Below, piece by piece: positions 26,948 through 35,714 of a stretch of 64,000 nucleotides of DNA (its first letter is position 1; every line of letters starts with the position of its first letter). The translations under genes and the position numbers were made by a program. Source of the stretch: Catellatospora citrea (lineage in GTDB: Bacteria > Actinomycetota > Actinomycetes > Mycobacteriales > Micromonosporaceae). The notes beneath the pieces were generated by a model. The model did no database searches, had not been told where the DNA came from, and worked only from the letters and a program-made list of their open reading frames with translations. The DNA is taken from contig NZ_RAPR01000003.1 in the NCBI RefSeq assembly GCF_003610235.1, forward strand, positions 62,001 to 126,000, given 5' to 3'.

Positions 26948-27328
26948 ATGACCACCACCTGGACCGCCGAGGAGCTCGACCGCATCGGCGCCGCCGACGA
27001 ACTGGACGTCGCGGCCCGGCGACAGGACGGCTCGCTGCGCACCCCGACCACGATCTGGGTGGTGCGCAACGGCGACGACCTGTACATCAGGTCCTACCGA
27101 GGGCCCGAAGGCGGCTGGTACCGCGCGACGAAGACCCGGCACGAGGGCCACATCCACGCCGCCGACATCGACAAGGACGTCGCCTTCGTCGCCGTGCCCG
27201 ACCCGGACCTCAACACCCGCATCGACGAGGCCTACCGCAGCAAGTACGCCCGCTTCGGCGCGCAGTACGTCGACCCGATGACGGCCGCGCCCGCGCGGAC
27301 CACGACGACCCGCATCGTGCCCCGCTGA
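26948..27328 (+). CDS. DUF2255-family protein
   Basis: 126 residues. The pattern WTAEELDRIGAADELDVAARRQDGSLRTPTTIWVVRNGDDLYIRSYRGPEGGWYRATK matches DUF2255 proteins, which resemble the flavin-reductase/pyridoxamine-oxidase split-barrel type; the biochemical role is unknown. The ATG at 26948 is chosen for GAGGAGG 7 nt upstream. It converges on the GNAT gene with a 7-nt gap. Confidence 0.75.
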   Translation: MTTTWTAEELDRIGAADELDVAARRQDGSLRTPTTIWVVRNGDDLYIRSYRGPEGGWYRATKTRHEGHIHAADIDKDVAFVAVPDPDLNTRIDEAYRSKYARFGAQYVDPMTAAPARTTTTRIVPR

Positions 27329-27335
27329 CCGGCTG

Positions 27336-27809
27336 TCAGCCGAGGGGCTTGGACATCTGCTGGGCCATGACGGTGAAGCCGAGGCTCTCGTACAGCGCGA
27401 TGGCCCGGGTGTTGCCCCCGAACACGTTGAGGCCGAACCGGGTGACCCCGAGCCGGCGCAGCTCCTCCTCGACGGCGAGGATCATCGCCCGGCCGTGGCC
27501 CCGCGACTGGTGTTCCGGGTCCACGTCGATGTTGTGCAGCCAGGCCATCTCGGGGCGGCCCGGCGCGCCCGGCAGGGTGGCCCAGACCCAGCCGACCGTC
27601 TCGCCGTCCACCTGGGCGGACCGCAGGATCGCCCACGCGGTGTCCCGCCCGCCCGGCAGGACCAGCTCCATCTGACGAACCGCCTCAGCCTCCGCGTCCG
27701 CGCCGCTCATGCCCCGTTGCTGCTGCAGGTTGGCGGCATAGCGCCGCCGTAGCGCGGCCGTCCGCCGGTCGTAGTCCGGACCGGACATGGGGACGAGAAC
27801 GAGACTCAT
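27336..27809 (-). CDS. GNAT N-acetyltransferase
   Basis: 157 residues. The acetyl-CoA pyrophosphate-binding loop is visible in WLHNIDVDPEHQSRGHGRAMILAVEEELRRLG (Q/RxxGxG as RGHG), followed by FGLNVFGGNTRAIALYESLGF, the standard motif B end. The ATG at 27809 has CTGGAG upstream; 35 extra in-frame codons are ignored. The acceptor substrate cannot be told. Confidence 0.85.
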   Translation of the reverse strand: MSLVLVPMSGPDYDRRTAALRRRYAANLQQQRGMSGADAEAEAVRQMELVLPGGRDTAWAILRSAQVDGETVGWVWATLPGAPGRPEMAWLHNIDVDPEHQSRGHGRAMILAVEEELRRLGVTRFGLNVFGGNTRAIALYESLGFTVMAQQMSKPLG

Positions 27810-27940
27810 GCGAACTCCAGGGCAGATCAGGCACGTACACCGGCCATCCTGCCCGGCCCGCAGACCCGTCGCGAACCCGGTTGCTCGAAACGGGCCCCGG
27901 GTGCGAAGATCCACTTTTTGCGGTACACGGGGAGCACGGT

Positions 27941-28609
27941 GTGACAGCTCGCAGGCTTGTCCGGGCAGTCGGCACGGTGCTGGCCGTGCTCATCGGCGGC
28001 ACCACGGCCGTCCTGACGGCGGAGGCAGTCCAGGCCGCGTACGGCCACCGGGCACAGGCCCAGCCCTGGCAGGCGCATTCCGTGCCTCGCTTCGACCCCC
28101 TCGCCGCCGCCCGGGAAACCGAGTTCTACCGTACGCACCCGCCCGCCACCGGACTCTGGGAGATCGCACAGCCGTCGGACCAGCCCGGCCTGCCAGACCG
28201 CCACCGCAGGTGGACCATCGCCTGGGTGCCCGCGTCCGACGACTACGGCATCTGTTTCGCCACCCCCGCACCCGGCCGGCCCGCCGGCTCCGGGTGCTTC
28301 GAGCTGCCCACACGGCCGAGCGACACCGGCCTGATCGCCGCGTTCTGGACCGCCGACGTCGGCCTGTTGGATCTGCTCGGCATCGCGCCTGCGGGCGTCG
28401 ACTCCGTCGAGGCGCTGGCCATCGAAGGAACGCGGGCCACCACCACGCGCATAGTGGCCGTCGACCGAGGCCCGGAGCTGCCCCCGGTGCGGCTGTTCGT
28501 GCTGATACCGCAGCGCGTCGGGGGACGGCTGGGCCAGGTGCAACTCATCGGACGCGACGCGGTCGGCCAGATCGTGGCCAGGCGGACGTTCGAAGACCAG
28601 GGCCTGTGA
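27941..28609 (+). CDS. Hypothetical secreted or membrane-anchored protein
   Basis: 222 residues from the GTG at 27941 (GGGGAG 6 nt upstream). A signal-anchor segment (ARRLVRAVGTVLAVLIGGTTAVLTAEAVQAAYG) starts the protein; the rest is an extracytoplasmic domain with two cysteines (DDYGICFA and GSGCFELP) that could form a disulfide. No family recognised. Confidence 0.6.
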   Translation: MTARRLVRAVGTVLAVLIGGTTAVLTAEAVQAAYGHRAQAQPWQAHSVPRFDPLAAARETEFYRTHPPATGLWEIAQPSDQPGLPDRHRRWTIAWVPASDDYGICFATPAPGRPAGSGCFELPTRPSDTGLIAAFWTADVGLLDLLGIAPAGVDSVEALAIEGTRATTTRIVAVDRGPELPPVRLFVLIPQRVGGRLGQVQLIGRDAVGQIVARRTFEDQGL

Positions 28610-28642
28610 CCGGCGCTGTACACCGGCCGTGGCTCGGCGGCG

Positions 28643-28954
28643 TCAGGCGATGTCGAGGTGGTCGGCCACTCCGGCGACCTGGAACACGCGCAGCACCCAC
28701 GGCTGGACGTTGACGCACCGCAGCAGCACGCCGTGCGCGCGAGCGTGGTCCTGTGCCCGCACCAGCCCGGCGATGCCCATCGAGTCGAGAAACCGCGTGT
28801 CGGACAGGTCGACGACGACCGTGCCGCAGCCGGACGTGTCGACCGCCGCGCGCAACCAGGCCTCGACGCCCTCGACCTCGGACATGTCGACGTCCCCCGC
28901 CATCCGCACGGTGCAGACATCACCGTCGACCACCGTCGCGTGCGTGACCCGCAT
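28643..28954 (-). CDS. STAS-domain anti-sigma factor antagonist
   Basis: 103 residues, a lone STAS domain. The phosphorylation-site region reads TRFLDSMGIAGLVRAQ, with the serine conserved as in SpoIIAA/RsbV, and VVVDLSDTRF before it. Such proteins are switched by kinase and PP2C phosphatase partners and release sigma factors. The ATG at 28954 has GAGGAGG 8 nt upstream. It is divergent from a PP2C-like gene 100 bp away, which is a suggestive pairing. No anti-sigma kinase is seen nearby. Confidence 0.88.
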   Translation of the reverse strand: MRVTHATVVDGDVCTVRMAGDVDMSEVEGVEAWLRAAVDTSGCGTVVVDLSDTRFLDSMGIAGLVRAQDHARAHGVLLRCVNVQPWVLRVFQVAGVADHLDIA

Positions 28955-29055
28955 CAGTAAAGCCTCCTCGCGCTGACGCCGAGGTGTCTCGTACCCACCC
29001 GCCACCGCGGTAAACCGTAGAATGCGACGCCTGACCGGGTGGGAGGGCGGCTTCG

Positions 29056-29850
29056 ATGCGGGTGGCGATGGCCAGCGCCGCGGCACACCACGGCCGCGTG
29101 AACGAGGACTTCACCGCGGCGACGGCGACCGCGGCGGTGCTGGTCGACGGCGCGGGCATCCCCGGCGCGGAAGCGGTCTGCCGACACGGCGTCGCCTGGT
29201 ACGCCGTACGCCTGGGCGGCAGCCTGCTCGGTCTCCTGTCGCTCCATCCGGACCGCAGCCTGACGGCGGTGCTCGCCGCAGCCGTCGAGCAGGTGACCGG
29301 CGAGCACCGGGACACCTGCGACGTCGCCGACCCGATCAGCCCGTCGGCGGCCGTGGCCGTGCTGCGCCTGTCCGGCGACCGGCTCGATCACCTGGTGCTC
29401 GGCGACGCGGTGCTCGTGCTGGACCGGGCAGCGGATACGCCACTGGTCGTCACCGATCCCCGCGAAGTAGTGATCGCCCGGACCTACGAGTCCAGGCTCG
29501 TGGGCAAGGCCGAAGGCAGCGAGGAGTACCGGCGCATCCTGCGGGAGCTGCGCGCCCGCCGGAACCGGCCCGGCGGCTTCTGGGTCGCCAAGGACGACCC
29601 GCGGGCAGCCGACGAGGCACTGACCGGCAGCTGCGCGACAGCGGACCTGTCCGGCGCGGCCCTGCTCAGCAACGGTGCCAGCCGGTTCGTGGACCGATTC
29701 GGGCTGACCGACTGGCCGGGCGCCCTGGCCGTGCTCGCCGCGGACGGACCCGCCGCGGTCATCGACCGCGTCCGGCAGGCCGAAGGTCGACACGCGACGA
29801 CGGCCGACGACGCGACGATCGCCTACTGCACAGCCCTGGACGAGGTCTGA
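29056..29850 (+). CDS. PP2C-type protein phosphatase domain protein
   Basis: 264 residues. PP2C features: early Asp in GRVNEDFTAATAT, metal-binding VLVDGAGI, VLRLSGDRLDHLVLGDAVLVL in the middle, and a C-terminal acidic DDATIAYC. This is the short actinobacterial PP2C_2-like form. It should dephosphorylate Ser/Thr on a protein, possibly the divergent STAS protein. The ATG has a GGAGGG site about 7 nt upstream, and a TAGAAT -10-like box lies near 29017. The loss of a clear DG pair in the C-terminal metal motif makes activity uncertain. Confidence 0.7.
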   Translation: MRVAMASAAAHHGRVNEDFTAATATAAVLVDGAGIPGAEAVCRHGVAWYAVRLGGSLLGLLSLHPDRSLTAVLAAAVEQVTGEHRDTCDVADPISPSAAVAVLRLSGDRLDHLVLGDAVLVLDRAADTPLVVTDPREVVIARTYESRLVGKAEGSEEYRRILRELRARRNRPGGFWVAKDDPRAADEALTGSCATADLSGAALLSNGASRFVDRFGLTDWPGALAVLAADGPAAVIDRVRQAEGRHATTADDATIAYCTALDEV

Positions 29851-29880
29851 CGGCTGGCCGGGTCGCGATGGGCTCCTGGC

Positions 29881-29908
29881 GCGGACCGTCGCCGAAGGCC
29901 CGGTCCGC
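29881..29908 (+). terminator. Hairpin after the PP2C gene
   Basis: GCGGACCG (29881-29888) and CGGTCCGC (29901-29908) form an 8-bp stem with a 12-nt loop, 30 nt past the PP2C stop. Confidence 0.5.
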
Positions 29909-29965
29909 ATAGGATCAGCGAGACGATCGACGGCCGACGTGCTCGGGGAAGCGCTGGGAATCGTG

Positions 29966-30805
29966 ATGTTGCCTGCGGACAGCCATGTGCACAGCCAGTG
30001 GTCCTGGGACGCCGCCGTGGGCGACATGGAGGGCTCGTGCGCCCGGGCGGTGGAGTTGGGGCTGCCGGCGATCGCCTTCACCGAGCATCTCGACCACACG
30101 GTCTGGACCGTCGAGTTCGACGGGCTCGACCCCGGCGCGCATCTGGCGAAGATGGCCGACCCGAACGGGCTGCTCACGCCCCCGGCGTTCGACGTGCCGG
30201 GATACCTGGCGGCCGTGGCGCGGTGCCGCGAGCGGTTCCCGAGCCTGGTGGTCCTGAGCGGCCTGGAGGTCGGGGAACCGCACCGGCATGCCGAAGCCGT
30301 GGCGCAGGTGCTCGCCGCCGGGCCGTTCGATCGGGTGCTCGGCTCCGTGCACTGCCTGCCGACGGGTGACGGCTTCGCCGAACCGCCGGGGCTGTATCCG
30401 CGCCAGCAGGCGGCCGACGTCATGCGGCAGTACCTGGCCGAGATCGCGGCGCTGGCCGGGCAGAGCCAGGTGTTCTCGGTGCTGGCCCACATCGACTACG
30501 CCGTTCGGTACTGGCCCGCGCAGGCGGGGCCGTTCGATCCGTGCGCCTTCGAGGACGAGTTCCGGCACGCGCTGCGGGCCCTGGCCGACAGCGGCCGGGC
30601 GCTGGAGGTCAACACCAAGGTGCCGCTGCACCCGGAGGTCGTCGGCTGGTGGCGGCAGGAGGGCGGCCGCGCGGTCACCTTCGGCAGCGACGCCCACCAC
30701 CCGGCCGGTTTGGGGCGCGGGTTCGGCGCGGCGGTGGCCATGGTCGAGGCGTACGGCTTCCGTCCCGGCCGCCATCCCCACGACCTCTGGACCCGCCCGC
30801 GCTGA
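29966..30805 (+). CDS. PHP-domain phosphoesterase (histidinol-phosphatase-like)
   Basis: About 279 residues. The metal-site motifs of the PHP fold are present in order: DSHVHSQWSWD at the N-terminus, FTEHLDH, GLEVGEPH, LGSVHCLP, LAHIDY and FGSDAHHP near the C-terminus. The family includes histidinol phosphatases (HisJ type) and other trinuclear-metal phosphoesterases. The start is ambiguous: ATG 29966 or GTG 29963, with GGGAA just upstream; an earlier GTG at 29939 lacks a site. No histidine biosynthesis neighbours, so the substrate is open. Confidence 0.82.
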   Translation: MLPADSHVHSQWSWDAAVGDMEGSCARAVELGLPAIAFTEHLDHTVWTVEFDGLDPGAHLAKMADPNGLLTPPAFDVPGYLAAVARCRERFPSLVVLSGLEVGEPHRHAEAVAQVLAAGPFDRVLGSVHCLPTGDGFAEPPGLYPRQQAADVMRQYLAEIAALAGQSQVFSVLAHIDYAVRYWPAQAGPFDPCAFEDEFRHALRALADSGRALEVNTKVPLHPEVVGWWRQEGGRAVTFGSDAHHPAGLGRGFGAAVAMVEAYGFRPGRHPHDLWTRPR

Positions 30806-30936
30806 ACCCGCTCGACAGACCCGAACGAGCCGGCGCTGCAGTCCGTCTGCTTCATGTTCGTCGACGTCGCGCCCCTCGACCGGGGTGATGACACCACCCC
30901 GGTTGACAGGCCGGCAGGTCCGGAGTGGACGATGCG

Positions 30937-31860
30937 ATGGTGAGAATTCTCGTGGTCGGTGGTACGGGCCTGATCGGCGCGCATGTCGTGGACGTGCTGG
31001 GTGAGCGGGGCCATGCCGCGACCACGGTGGCGCGGTCGGCCCGGCCGGGTGTCGACCACGTGCTCGATCTCGCGTCGGCATCCGTCGAGGAGTTGCGCCC
31101 GCTGCTGGCGGGTCACGACGGGGTGGTGTACGCCGCCCGGTCCGACGAGCAGCGGCCGCTGCGCAAGCCGATCCACCCGGTGTTCCGCGAGGACATGGTC
31201 GAACCGGTGGTGCGCCTGTTCACCGCGGCCCGCGCGGAGGGCCTGACCCGCGGGGTCATCATGGGCTCCTACTACACCTACTTCGACCGGCTGCATCCCG
31301 AGTGGCGGCTCCCGCAGCGCCACGTCTACATCCGGTGCCGGGTCGAGCAGGCCCGCGAGGCACGCGCGGCCGCCGGAGCGGACCTGCCGATCGCGGTGCT
31401 CGAACTGCCGTTCGTCTTCGGCCGGGCCGGTGACCGCCTGCCGAACTGGGCCGGTCCGCTGGACGGCTGGGCCAGGTCCCGCGCGCCGCTGGCCGCGCCC
31501 GTGGGCGGGACCGCGGCGACGTCGGCGCGCAACGTGGCCGAGGTCGCGGTCGACGCGCTGGAGCAGGCGGACGGCTCCGACATCCCGGTCGCCGACGAGA
31601 ACCTGACCTGGCCCGACCTGATCGCGCGCATCGCCGACGCGGTCGGCCGCCCTCGGCGGGTCCGTCGCCTGCCGGCCGGGGTCGTCCGGGCCGCGATGCG
31701 ATCCGGGGGTGTGCTGCAGGCCCTCGGCGGCAAGGAATCCGGCATCAACCCGGCCCACTTCGCCGGACTCCTGCTCGCCAAGCTGTTCGTCGACCCGCCG
31801 TCGGGCCGTCCGCTGGACGCGGCCCTACGGGAGACGTTCGACGAGAAGGCGGGCGACTAG
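30937..31860 (+). CDS. NAD(P)-dependent epimerase/dehydratase-like SDR protein
   Basis: 307 residues. The nucleotide-binding motif VRILVVGGTGLIGAHVVDVLGERGHA (GGTGLIG) starts the protein. The catalytic region has GSYYTYFDR rather than a clean YxxxK, so it belongs to the atypical extended SDR group. The C-terminus (VADENLTWPDLIARIADAVGRPRRVRRLPAG) is the usual substrate-side part. A GTG at 30925 is an alternative start. The last 4 bases overlap the stop of the convergent WYL regulator. Confidence 0.75.
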   Translation: MVRILVVGGTGLIGAHVVDVLGERGHAATTVARSARPGVDHVLDLASASVEELRPLLAGHDGVVYAARSDEQRPLRKPIHPVFREDMVEPVVRLFTAARAEGLTRGVIMGSYYTYFDRLHPEWRLPQRHVYIRCRVEQAREARAAAGADLPIAVLELPFVFGRAGDRLPNWAGPLDGWARSRAPLAAPVGGTAATSARNVAEVAVDALEQADGSDIPVADENLTWPDLIARIADAVGRPRRVRRLPAGVVRAAMRSGGVLQALGGKESGINPAHFAGLLLAKLFVDPPSGRPLDAALRETFDEKAGD

Positions 31861-32816
31861 CCCGGCTCGGCGGCGGCGAGCAGACGCCGGCCGAGCACCT
31901 GGGCGGCGTGGCGGATCTCGGGGCCGCCGACGATCCGGAACGCCACCGGGACGGCGGTGAGCTGCTGGGCGTACCACCAGGGGTTGCTGGTGGTGCCGAG
32001 CAGGCGGCAGGTGTCGGCGTCGACGGGCTCGACGCGTCCCAGGTTCGGTGGCACGTGCCGTGCCGCGTCGCCGGCGGGCGCGTCGATGATCACCTCGACG
32101 GCGTACTCCCAGCCGACAGCGAGATGTTCCTCCAGCGTGGCGACCGGATCGAGGTCGACCGGGGGGATGAAGCCGTCGTCGAGCACCTCGACGCCGCGGA
32201 CCCGGTCGATCCGGTATGCCCGCCGCCCGTCGGACGTGTGCGACCAGCACAGCAGATACCAACGGCTGTGCCGCACCACGACCGCCCACGGGTCGACGTC
32301 GAGGTCCCGTTCCACACCTGCCTCGGAGCGGTAGCGCAGCCGCACCCGCCGCCGGTCCGCACCGGCGCCGACGAGAGCGGTGGTGGTCTGCGGATCGGGC
32401 CGGGCCGCCCCGCGGTCGGGCACCGGGGCGGTGGCCCGGCGGACGGCTTCCGCCTGGGCCGCGACCTGCTCCGGCAGCGCCCGCACGATCTTGCCCAGGG
32501 CGCCGCCGACGGGGCTGGTCGGGTCGCCCGCGTCGTGGTGGCCGTCGAGGACCGCCATGACCAGGCCCAGCGCCTCCGCGGCACTGAACACCAGCGGCGG
32601 CAGCCGCAGGCCGCGGCCCACCCGGTAGCCGCCGTACGGGCCGCGTACCGACTCGATCGGGATGCCCGCCTCGCGCAGGATGCCGACGTAGCGGCGGGCC
32701 GCCCGCTCGGACACGCCCAGCTTCTCGGCGATGCGTTCGGCGGTGATGCCGGGGTTGCCCTGCAGCAGCTCCAGCGCCACCAGGGCGCGCGCGGTGGGGC
32801 TCACGTCGGGTGTCAC
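31857..32816 (-). CDS. WYL-domain HTH transcriptional regulator
   Basis: 319 residues. An N-terminal DeoR-like HTH (ALVALELLQGNPGITAERIAEKLGVSERAARRYVGILREAGIPIES) is followed by the YGGYRVGRGLRLPPLVFS linker typical of the family, a WYL domain (VRLRYRSEAGVERDLDVDPWAVVVRHSRWYLLCWS) and a C-terminal WCX-type part. The GTG at 32816 is chosen for AGGAAGGA 6 nt upstream. It is divergent from a DinB-like gene across a perfect 16+3+16 inverted repeat, its likely operator. The ligand is unknown. Confidence 0.88.
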   Translation of the reverse strand: MTPDVSPTARALVALELLQGNPGITAERIAEKLGVSERAARRYVGILREAGIPIESVRGPYGGYRVGRGLRLPPLVFSAAEALGLVMAVLDGHHDAGDPTSPVGGALGKIVRALPEQVAAQAEAVRRATAPVPDRGAARPDPQTTTALVGAGADRRRVRLRYRSEAGVERDLDVDPWAVVVRHSRWYLLCWSHTSDGRRAYRIDRVRGVEVLDDGFIPPVDLDPVATLEEHLAVGWEYAVEVIIDAPAGDAARHVPPNLGRVEPVDADTCRLLGTTSNPWWYAQQLTAVPVAFRIVGGPEIRHAAQVLGRRLLAAAEPG

Positions 32817-32857
32817 GGGGTGTCCTTCCTGCGCGTGCCGCATCCCGCGCGGCCGCT

Positions 32858-32892
32858 GTTCGGTTCCGGACGTAGAACGTCCGGAACCGAAC
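32858..32892. promoter_or_regulatory. Perfect 16-bp inverted-repeat operator
   Basis: GTTCGGTTCCGGACGT (32858-32873), spacer AGA, ACGTCCGGAACCGAAC (32877-32892). It ends 1 nt before a TAGCCT -10 box (32894-32899) that lies 6 nt before the ATG of the DinB-like gene, so a bound regulator would cover that promoter. The adjacent WYL regulator is the obvious candidate. Confidence 0.8.
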
Positions 32893-32905
32893 TTAGCCTG
32901 CTCCC

Positions 32906-33460
32906 ATGACCGACGACATCGTCCTGAACACCGTGATCCACGAACCGTCGATGACCGCTGGCGAGGTCGAGATGCTGATGTTCGCCCTCGACCGGTCCCG
33001 CGCCACGTTCGCCTGGAAGTGCGGCGGGCTGGACGCGGCCGGGCTGAACCGGCCCCAGCCGCCCTCGACGCTGACCCTCGCCGGGCTGCTCAAGCACATG
33101 GCCGCCGTCGAGGAGCGGTACACCATCGACTTCACGGGCGAGGCGCCCGGCCCGCCGCTGGACACCCCCGAGGCGGCCGACCCGGAGTGGGTCTGGCGCA
33201 GCGCGGCCGATGACTCCCCCGCCGAGCTGTACGGGCTGTGGCAGGGCGCGGTCGAGCGCTCGCGGGCCGCGATGGCGAAGGCCCTCGCCGACGGCGGGCT
33301 CGACCAGCCCGCGAAGTACACCGCCGCCGCCGACGGCACGTCGCCGAACCTGCGGCGCATCGTGGTGGACCTGCATGATGAGTACGCCCGGCACGTGGGC
33401 CACGCCGACCTGCTGCGTGAGGCCGTCGACGGCCTCACCGGCGAGGATCCGCCGCAGTGA
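32906..33460 (+). CDS. DinB/DUF664-family protein
   Basis: 184 residues. The helical-bundle pattern with metal-site histidines is visible: LAGLLKHMAAVEERYTID (His near residue 70) and VDLHDEYARHVGHADLLRE (His pair near 155-165). This matches DUF664/DinB-like enzymes, several of which are mycothiol- or bacillithiol-dependent transferases. The start is probably leaderless (TAGCCT -10 ending 6 nt before the ATG). Probably repressed or activated by the divergent WYL regulator; ends in a strong terminator. Confidence 0.82.
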   Translation: MTDDIVLNTVIHEPSMTAGEVEMLMFALDRSRATFAWKCGGLDAAGLNRPQPPSTLTLAGLLKHMAAVEERYTIDFTGEAPGPPLDTPEAADPEWVWRSAADDSPAELYGLWQGAVERSRAAMAKALADGGLDQPAKYTAAADGTSPNLRRIVVDLHDEYARHVGHADLLREAVDGLTGEDPPQ

Positions 33461-33471
33461 CGGCGACGGGT

Positions 33472-33503
33472 GCTCAGCCGGGCAGCCGCGTGCCCGGCTG
33501 AGC
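33472..33503 (+). terminator. Terminator with perfect 12-bp stem
   Basis: GCTCAGCCGGGC (33472-33483), 8-nt loop, GCCCGGCTGAGC (33492-33503), just after the DinB-like gene. Confidence 0.75.
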
Positions 33504-33568
33504 CCGGCTGCACACGCCCGGCATTGCCGGTGCTTGACCGTGAATTCGACTTTTGCCAGGGTACGGGC

Positions 33569-35074
33569 ATGTTGCGGCAAGCCTGCGTCCTCGGCGTCGA
33601 CATCGGAACGTCGAGCAGCAAGGGCGTGCTCGTCACGCTCGACGGCACGATCGTCGCCACCGCCACCCGCGAGCACGACGTGCGGCGGCCCGCACCCGGT
33701 CACGTCGAGATGGACGCGCACGTGTGGTGGGACGAGGCTGCCGGGATCATCCGCGAGCTGCTGGCCGCGCCCGAGGCCGGGCCGGTCCAGGCGGTCGGGG
33801 TGAGCGGGATGGGCCCGTGCGTGCTGGTCACCGACCTCGCGGGCGAACCCCGCCGGCCCGCGATGCTGTACGGCATCGACACCCGTGCCACCGCCCAGAT
33901 CGAGCGGCTGACCGAGCGGCTCGGCGGAGCCGACGCGATCCGCGAGCGCTGCGGCTCGTCGCTGAGCACCCAGGCGGTCGGACCGAAACTGGCCTGGCTG
34001 GCCGAGCACGAGCCGCGGGCCGTCGCGGGCGACTGGCGCTTCTTCCAGCCCAGCACGTGGCTCGGCTGGCACCTCACCGGCGCCTACTATCTGGACCACC
34101 ACTCGGCCAGCCAGTGCACCCCGATGCACGACGCGGGCGCGCAGGACTGGTACGGCCCGTGGGTCGGCGAGGTCGCGGCGGGCCTGCAGCTGCCGCCGCT
34201 GGTCTGGCCCGGCGACACCATCGGCGGGGTGACGGCCGCGGCCGCCGCCGAAACCGGTCTCACGCCGGGCACCCCGGTGCTCGCGGGCACGATCGACGCC
34301 TGGTCGGAGGCGATCAGCGTCGGCGCGCACCGGATCGGCGACCTGATGCTCATGTACGGCACCACGATGTTCCTCATCAACACCGTCGACAAGGCGCTGA
34401 CCTCGCCGACGCTGTGGGGCACGGTCGGCGCGCTGCCCGGCACCCGCAACCTCGCCGGGGGCATGGCCACCTCCGGCGCGATCACCGGCTGGCTGCGCGA
34501 GCTGTTCGGCTCCCCCGGCTACCCGGAGCTGCTGGCGCTGGCCGAGCAGGCCGGGCCGGGCGCGCACGGGCTGCTCATGCTGCCGTACTTCGCCGGGGAG
34601 CGGACCCCGGTCGCCGACCCCGACGCGCGCGGTGTGCTCGCCGGGCTGACCGTCGCGCACACCCGCGGCGACCTCTACCGGGCGGCGCTGGAGGCGACGG
34701 CGTTCGGGGTGCGGCACAACGTGGCCGCGATCGAGCAGGCGGGCGGGCACGTACAGCGGATTGTCGCGGTCGGCGGCGGCGCGCAGGGCAGCCTGTGGAC
34801 GCAGATCGTGTCCGATGTGACCGGGCTGGCGCAGGCGATCCCCGCCCAGACGATCGGGGCCGCGTTCGGGGCGGCGTTCCTGGCCGCGGGCGCGGTCGGC
34901 AGCCCCGACATCGACCGGTGGAATCCGATCGTCGAGACGCGGACCCCGTCGCCGTCGGCCCGCGCCGACTACGACGAGCTGTACGCGCTGTACCTCGACC
35001 TGTATCCGGCGACCGCGCCGGTCGTGCACGCCCTCGCCGCCCGCGAGCGCCACCGCGCCACCGGATCCGCCTGA
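33569..35074 (+). CDS. FGGY-family carbohydrate kinase
   Basis: 501 residues. The ATP/sugar-binding N-terminal motif VLGVDIGTSSSKGVLVTLDG and the FGGY C-terminal features (GDLYRAALEATAFGVRHNVAAIEQAGG, IVAVGGGAQGSLWTQIVSDVTG) are clear. Such enzymes phosphorylate xylulose, ribulose, gluconate, glycerol or similar; the specificity is not readable. A TTGACC -35 (33534-33539) and CAGGGT -10 (33557-33562) with 17-nt spacing place the start of transcription at or near the ATG, so it may be leaderless. No linked sugar isomerase or transporter. Confidence 0.88.
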   Translation: MLRQACVLGVDIGTSSSKGVLVTLDGTIVATATREHDVRRPAPGHVEMDAHVWWDEAAGIIRELLAAPEAGPVQAVGVSGMGPCVLVTDLAGEPRRPAMLYGIDTRATAQIERLTERLGGADAIRERCGSSLSTQAVGPKLAWLAEHEPRAVAGDWRFFQPSTWLGWHLTGAYYLDHHSASQCTPMHDAGAQDWYGPWVGEVAAGLQLPPLVWPGDTIGGVTAAAAAETGLTPGTPVLAGTIDAWSEAISVGAHRIGDLMLMYGTTMFLINTVDKALTSPTLWGTVGALPGTRNLAGGMATSGAITGWLRELFGSPGYPELLALAEQAGPGAHGLLMLPYFAGERTPVADPDARGVLAGLTVAHTRGDLYRAALEATAFGVRHNVAAIEQAGGHVQRIVAVGGGAQGSLWTQIVSDVTGLAQAIPAQTIGAAFGAAFLAAGAVGSPDIDRWNPIVETRTPSPSARADYDELYALYLDLYPATAPVVHALAARERHRATGSA

Positions 35075-35129
35075 TGCGAGTGGTCCATGGGCGTGCGCGA
35101 ACCTCCGCCCTGCGGATACGCTCGTCGCC

Positions 35130-35699
35130 GTGCTGACGGGGATGTCGTGGCTCAACGAGCCGGGTGAGTGGTCGCACCAGGACGGTGTCCTGCGTGCTGT
35201 CACCGACCTGCGGACGGACTTCTGGCGCCAGACGTTCTACGGCTGGACCACCGACAACGGGCACTTCTACCACCGGCCCGTGACCGGGGACTTCAGCGCC
35301 GAGGTCGTCGTGTCCGCCACGCATACGACGCTGTTCGACCAGGCCGGCATGATGGTCCGGGCCGACGAGCGCAACTGGCTGAAGACCGGGCTGGAGGTCA
35401 CGTCGGGGACACTGCACGTCAGCACGGTCTACACGCGCGAGTTCTCCGACGTCTCGATGGTGTCGATGCAGGGACACGCGGGCGAGGTCGCGATGCGGGT
35501 CACCCGGTTCGACGACGCGGTGACCGTGCACTGCCGCAGCGTGGACGGCCCGTGGCAGCTGCTGCGGCTGGGACGCCTCGACCTGCCGCCGACCGTCGAC
35601 GTCGGCGTCATGTGCTGCTCGCCGGAGCGCGCCGGTCTGCAGGCCACGTTCCGGGACTTCCGGATCGGCCCGCCGATCTCCCGGGAGAACCTCGAATAG
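35130..35699 (+). CDS. DUF1349-type (concanavalin-like) protein
   Basis: 189 residues. The run TDFWRQTFYGWTTDNGHFYHRPVTGDFSAEVVVSA, then FDQAGMMVRADERNWLKTGLE and a C-terminal VDVGVMCCSPERAGLQATFRDFRI, is typical of DUF1349 proteins with a beta-sandwich resembling concanavalin lectins. The role is unknown; relatives may act on carbohydrates. GTG 35130 sits 7 nt after a TACGCT -10 box (35117-35122), suggesting a leaderless start; ATG 35142 is the alternative. Confidence 0.78.
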   Translation: MLTGMSWLNEPGEWSHQDGVLRAVTDLRTDFWRQTFYGWTTDNGHFYHRPVTGDFSAEVVVSATHTTLFDQAGMMVRADERNWLKTGLEVTSGTLHVSTVYTREFSDVSMVSMQGHAGEVAMRVTRFDDAVTVHCRSVDGPWQLLRLGRLDLPPTVDVGVMCCSPERAGLQATFRDFRIGPPISRENLE

Positions 35700-35714
35700 G
35701 CGGCCGGTGGCGTG

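Noticed and set aside
30925..30936. GTG 30925 as start of the SDR-like gene
   Set aside because: Possible, but the conserved fold begins at VRILVVGGTG directly after ATG 30937 and GGAG lies upstream of that ATG; kept as the alternative.
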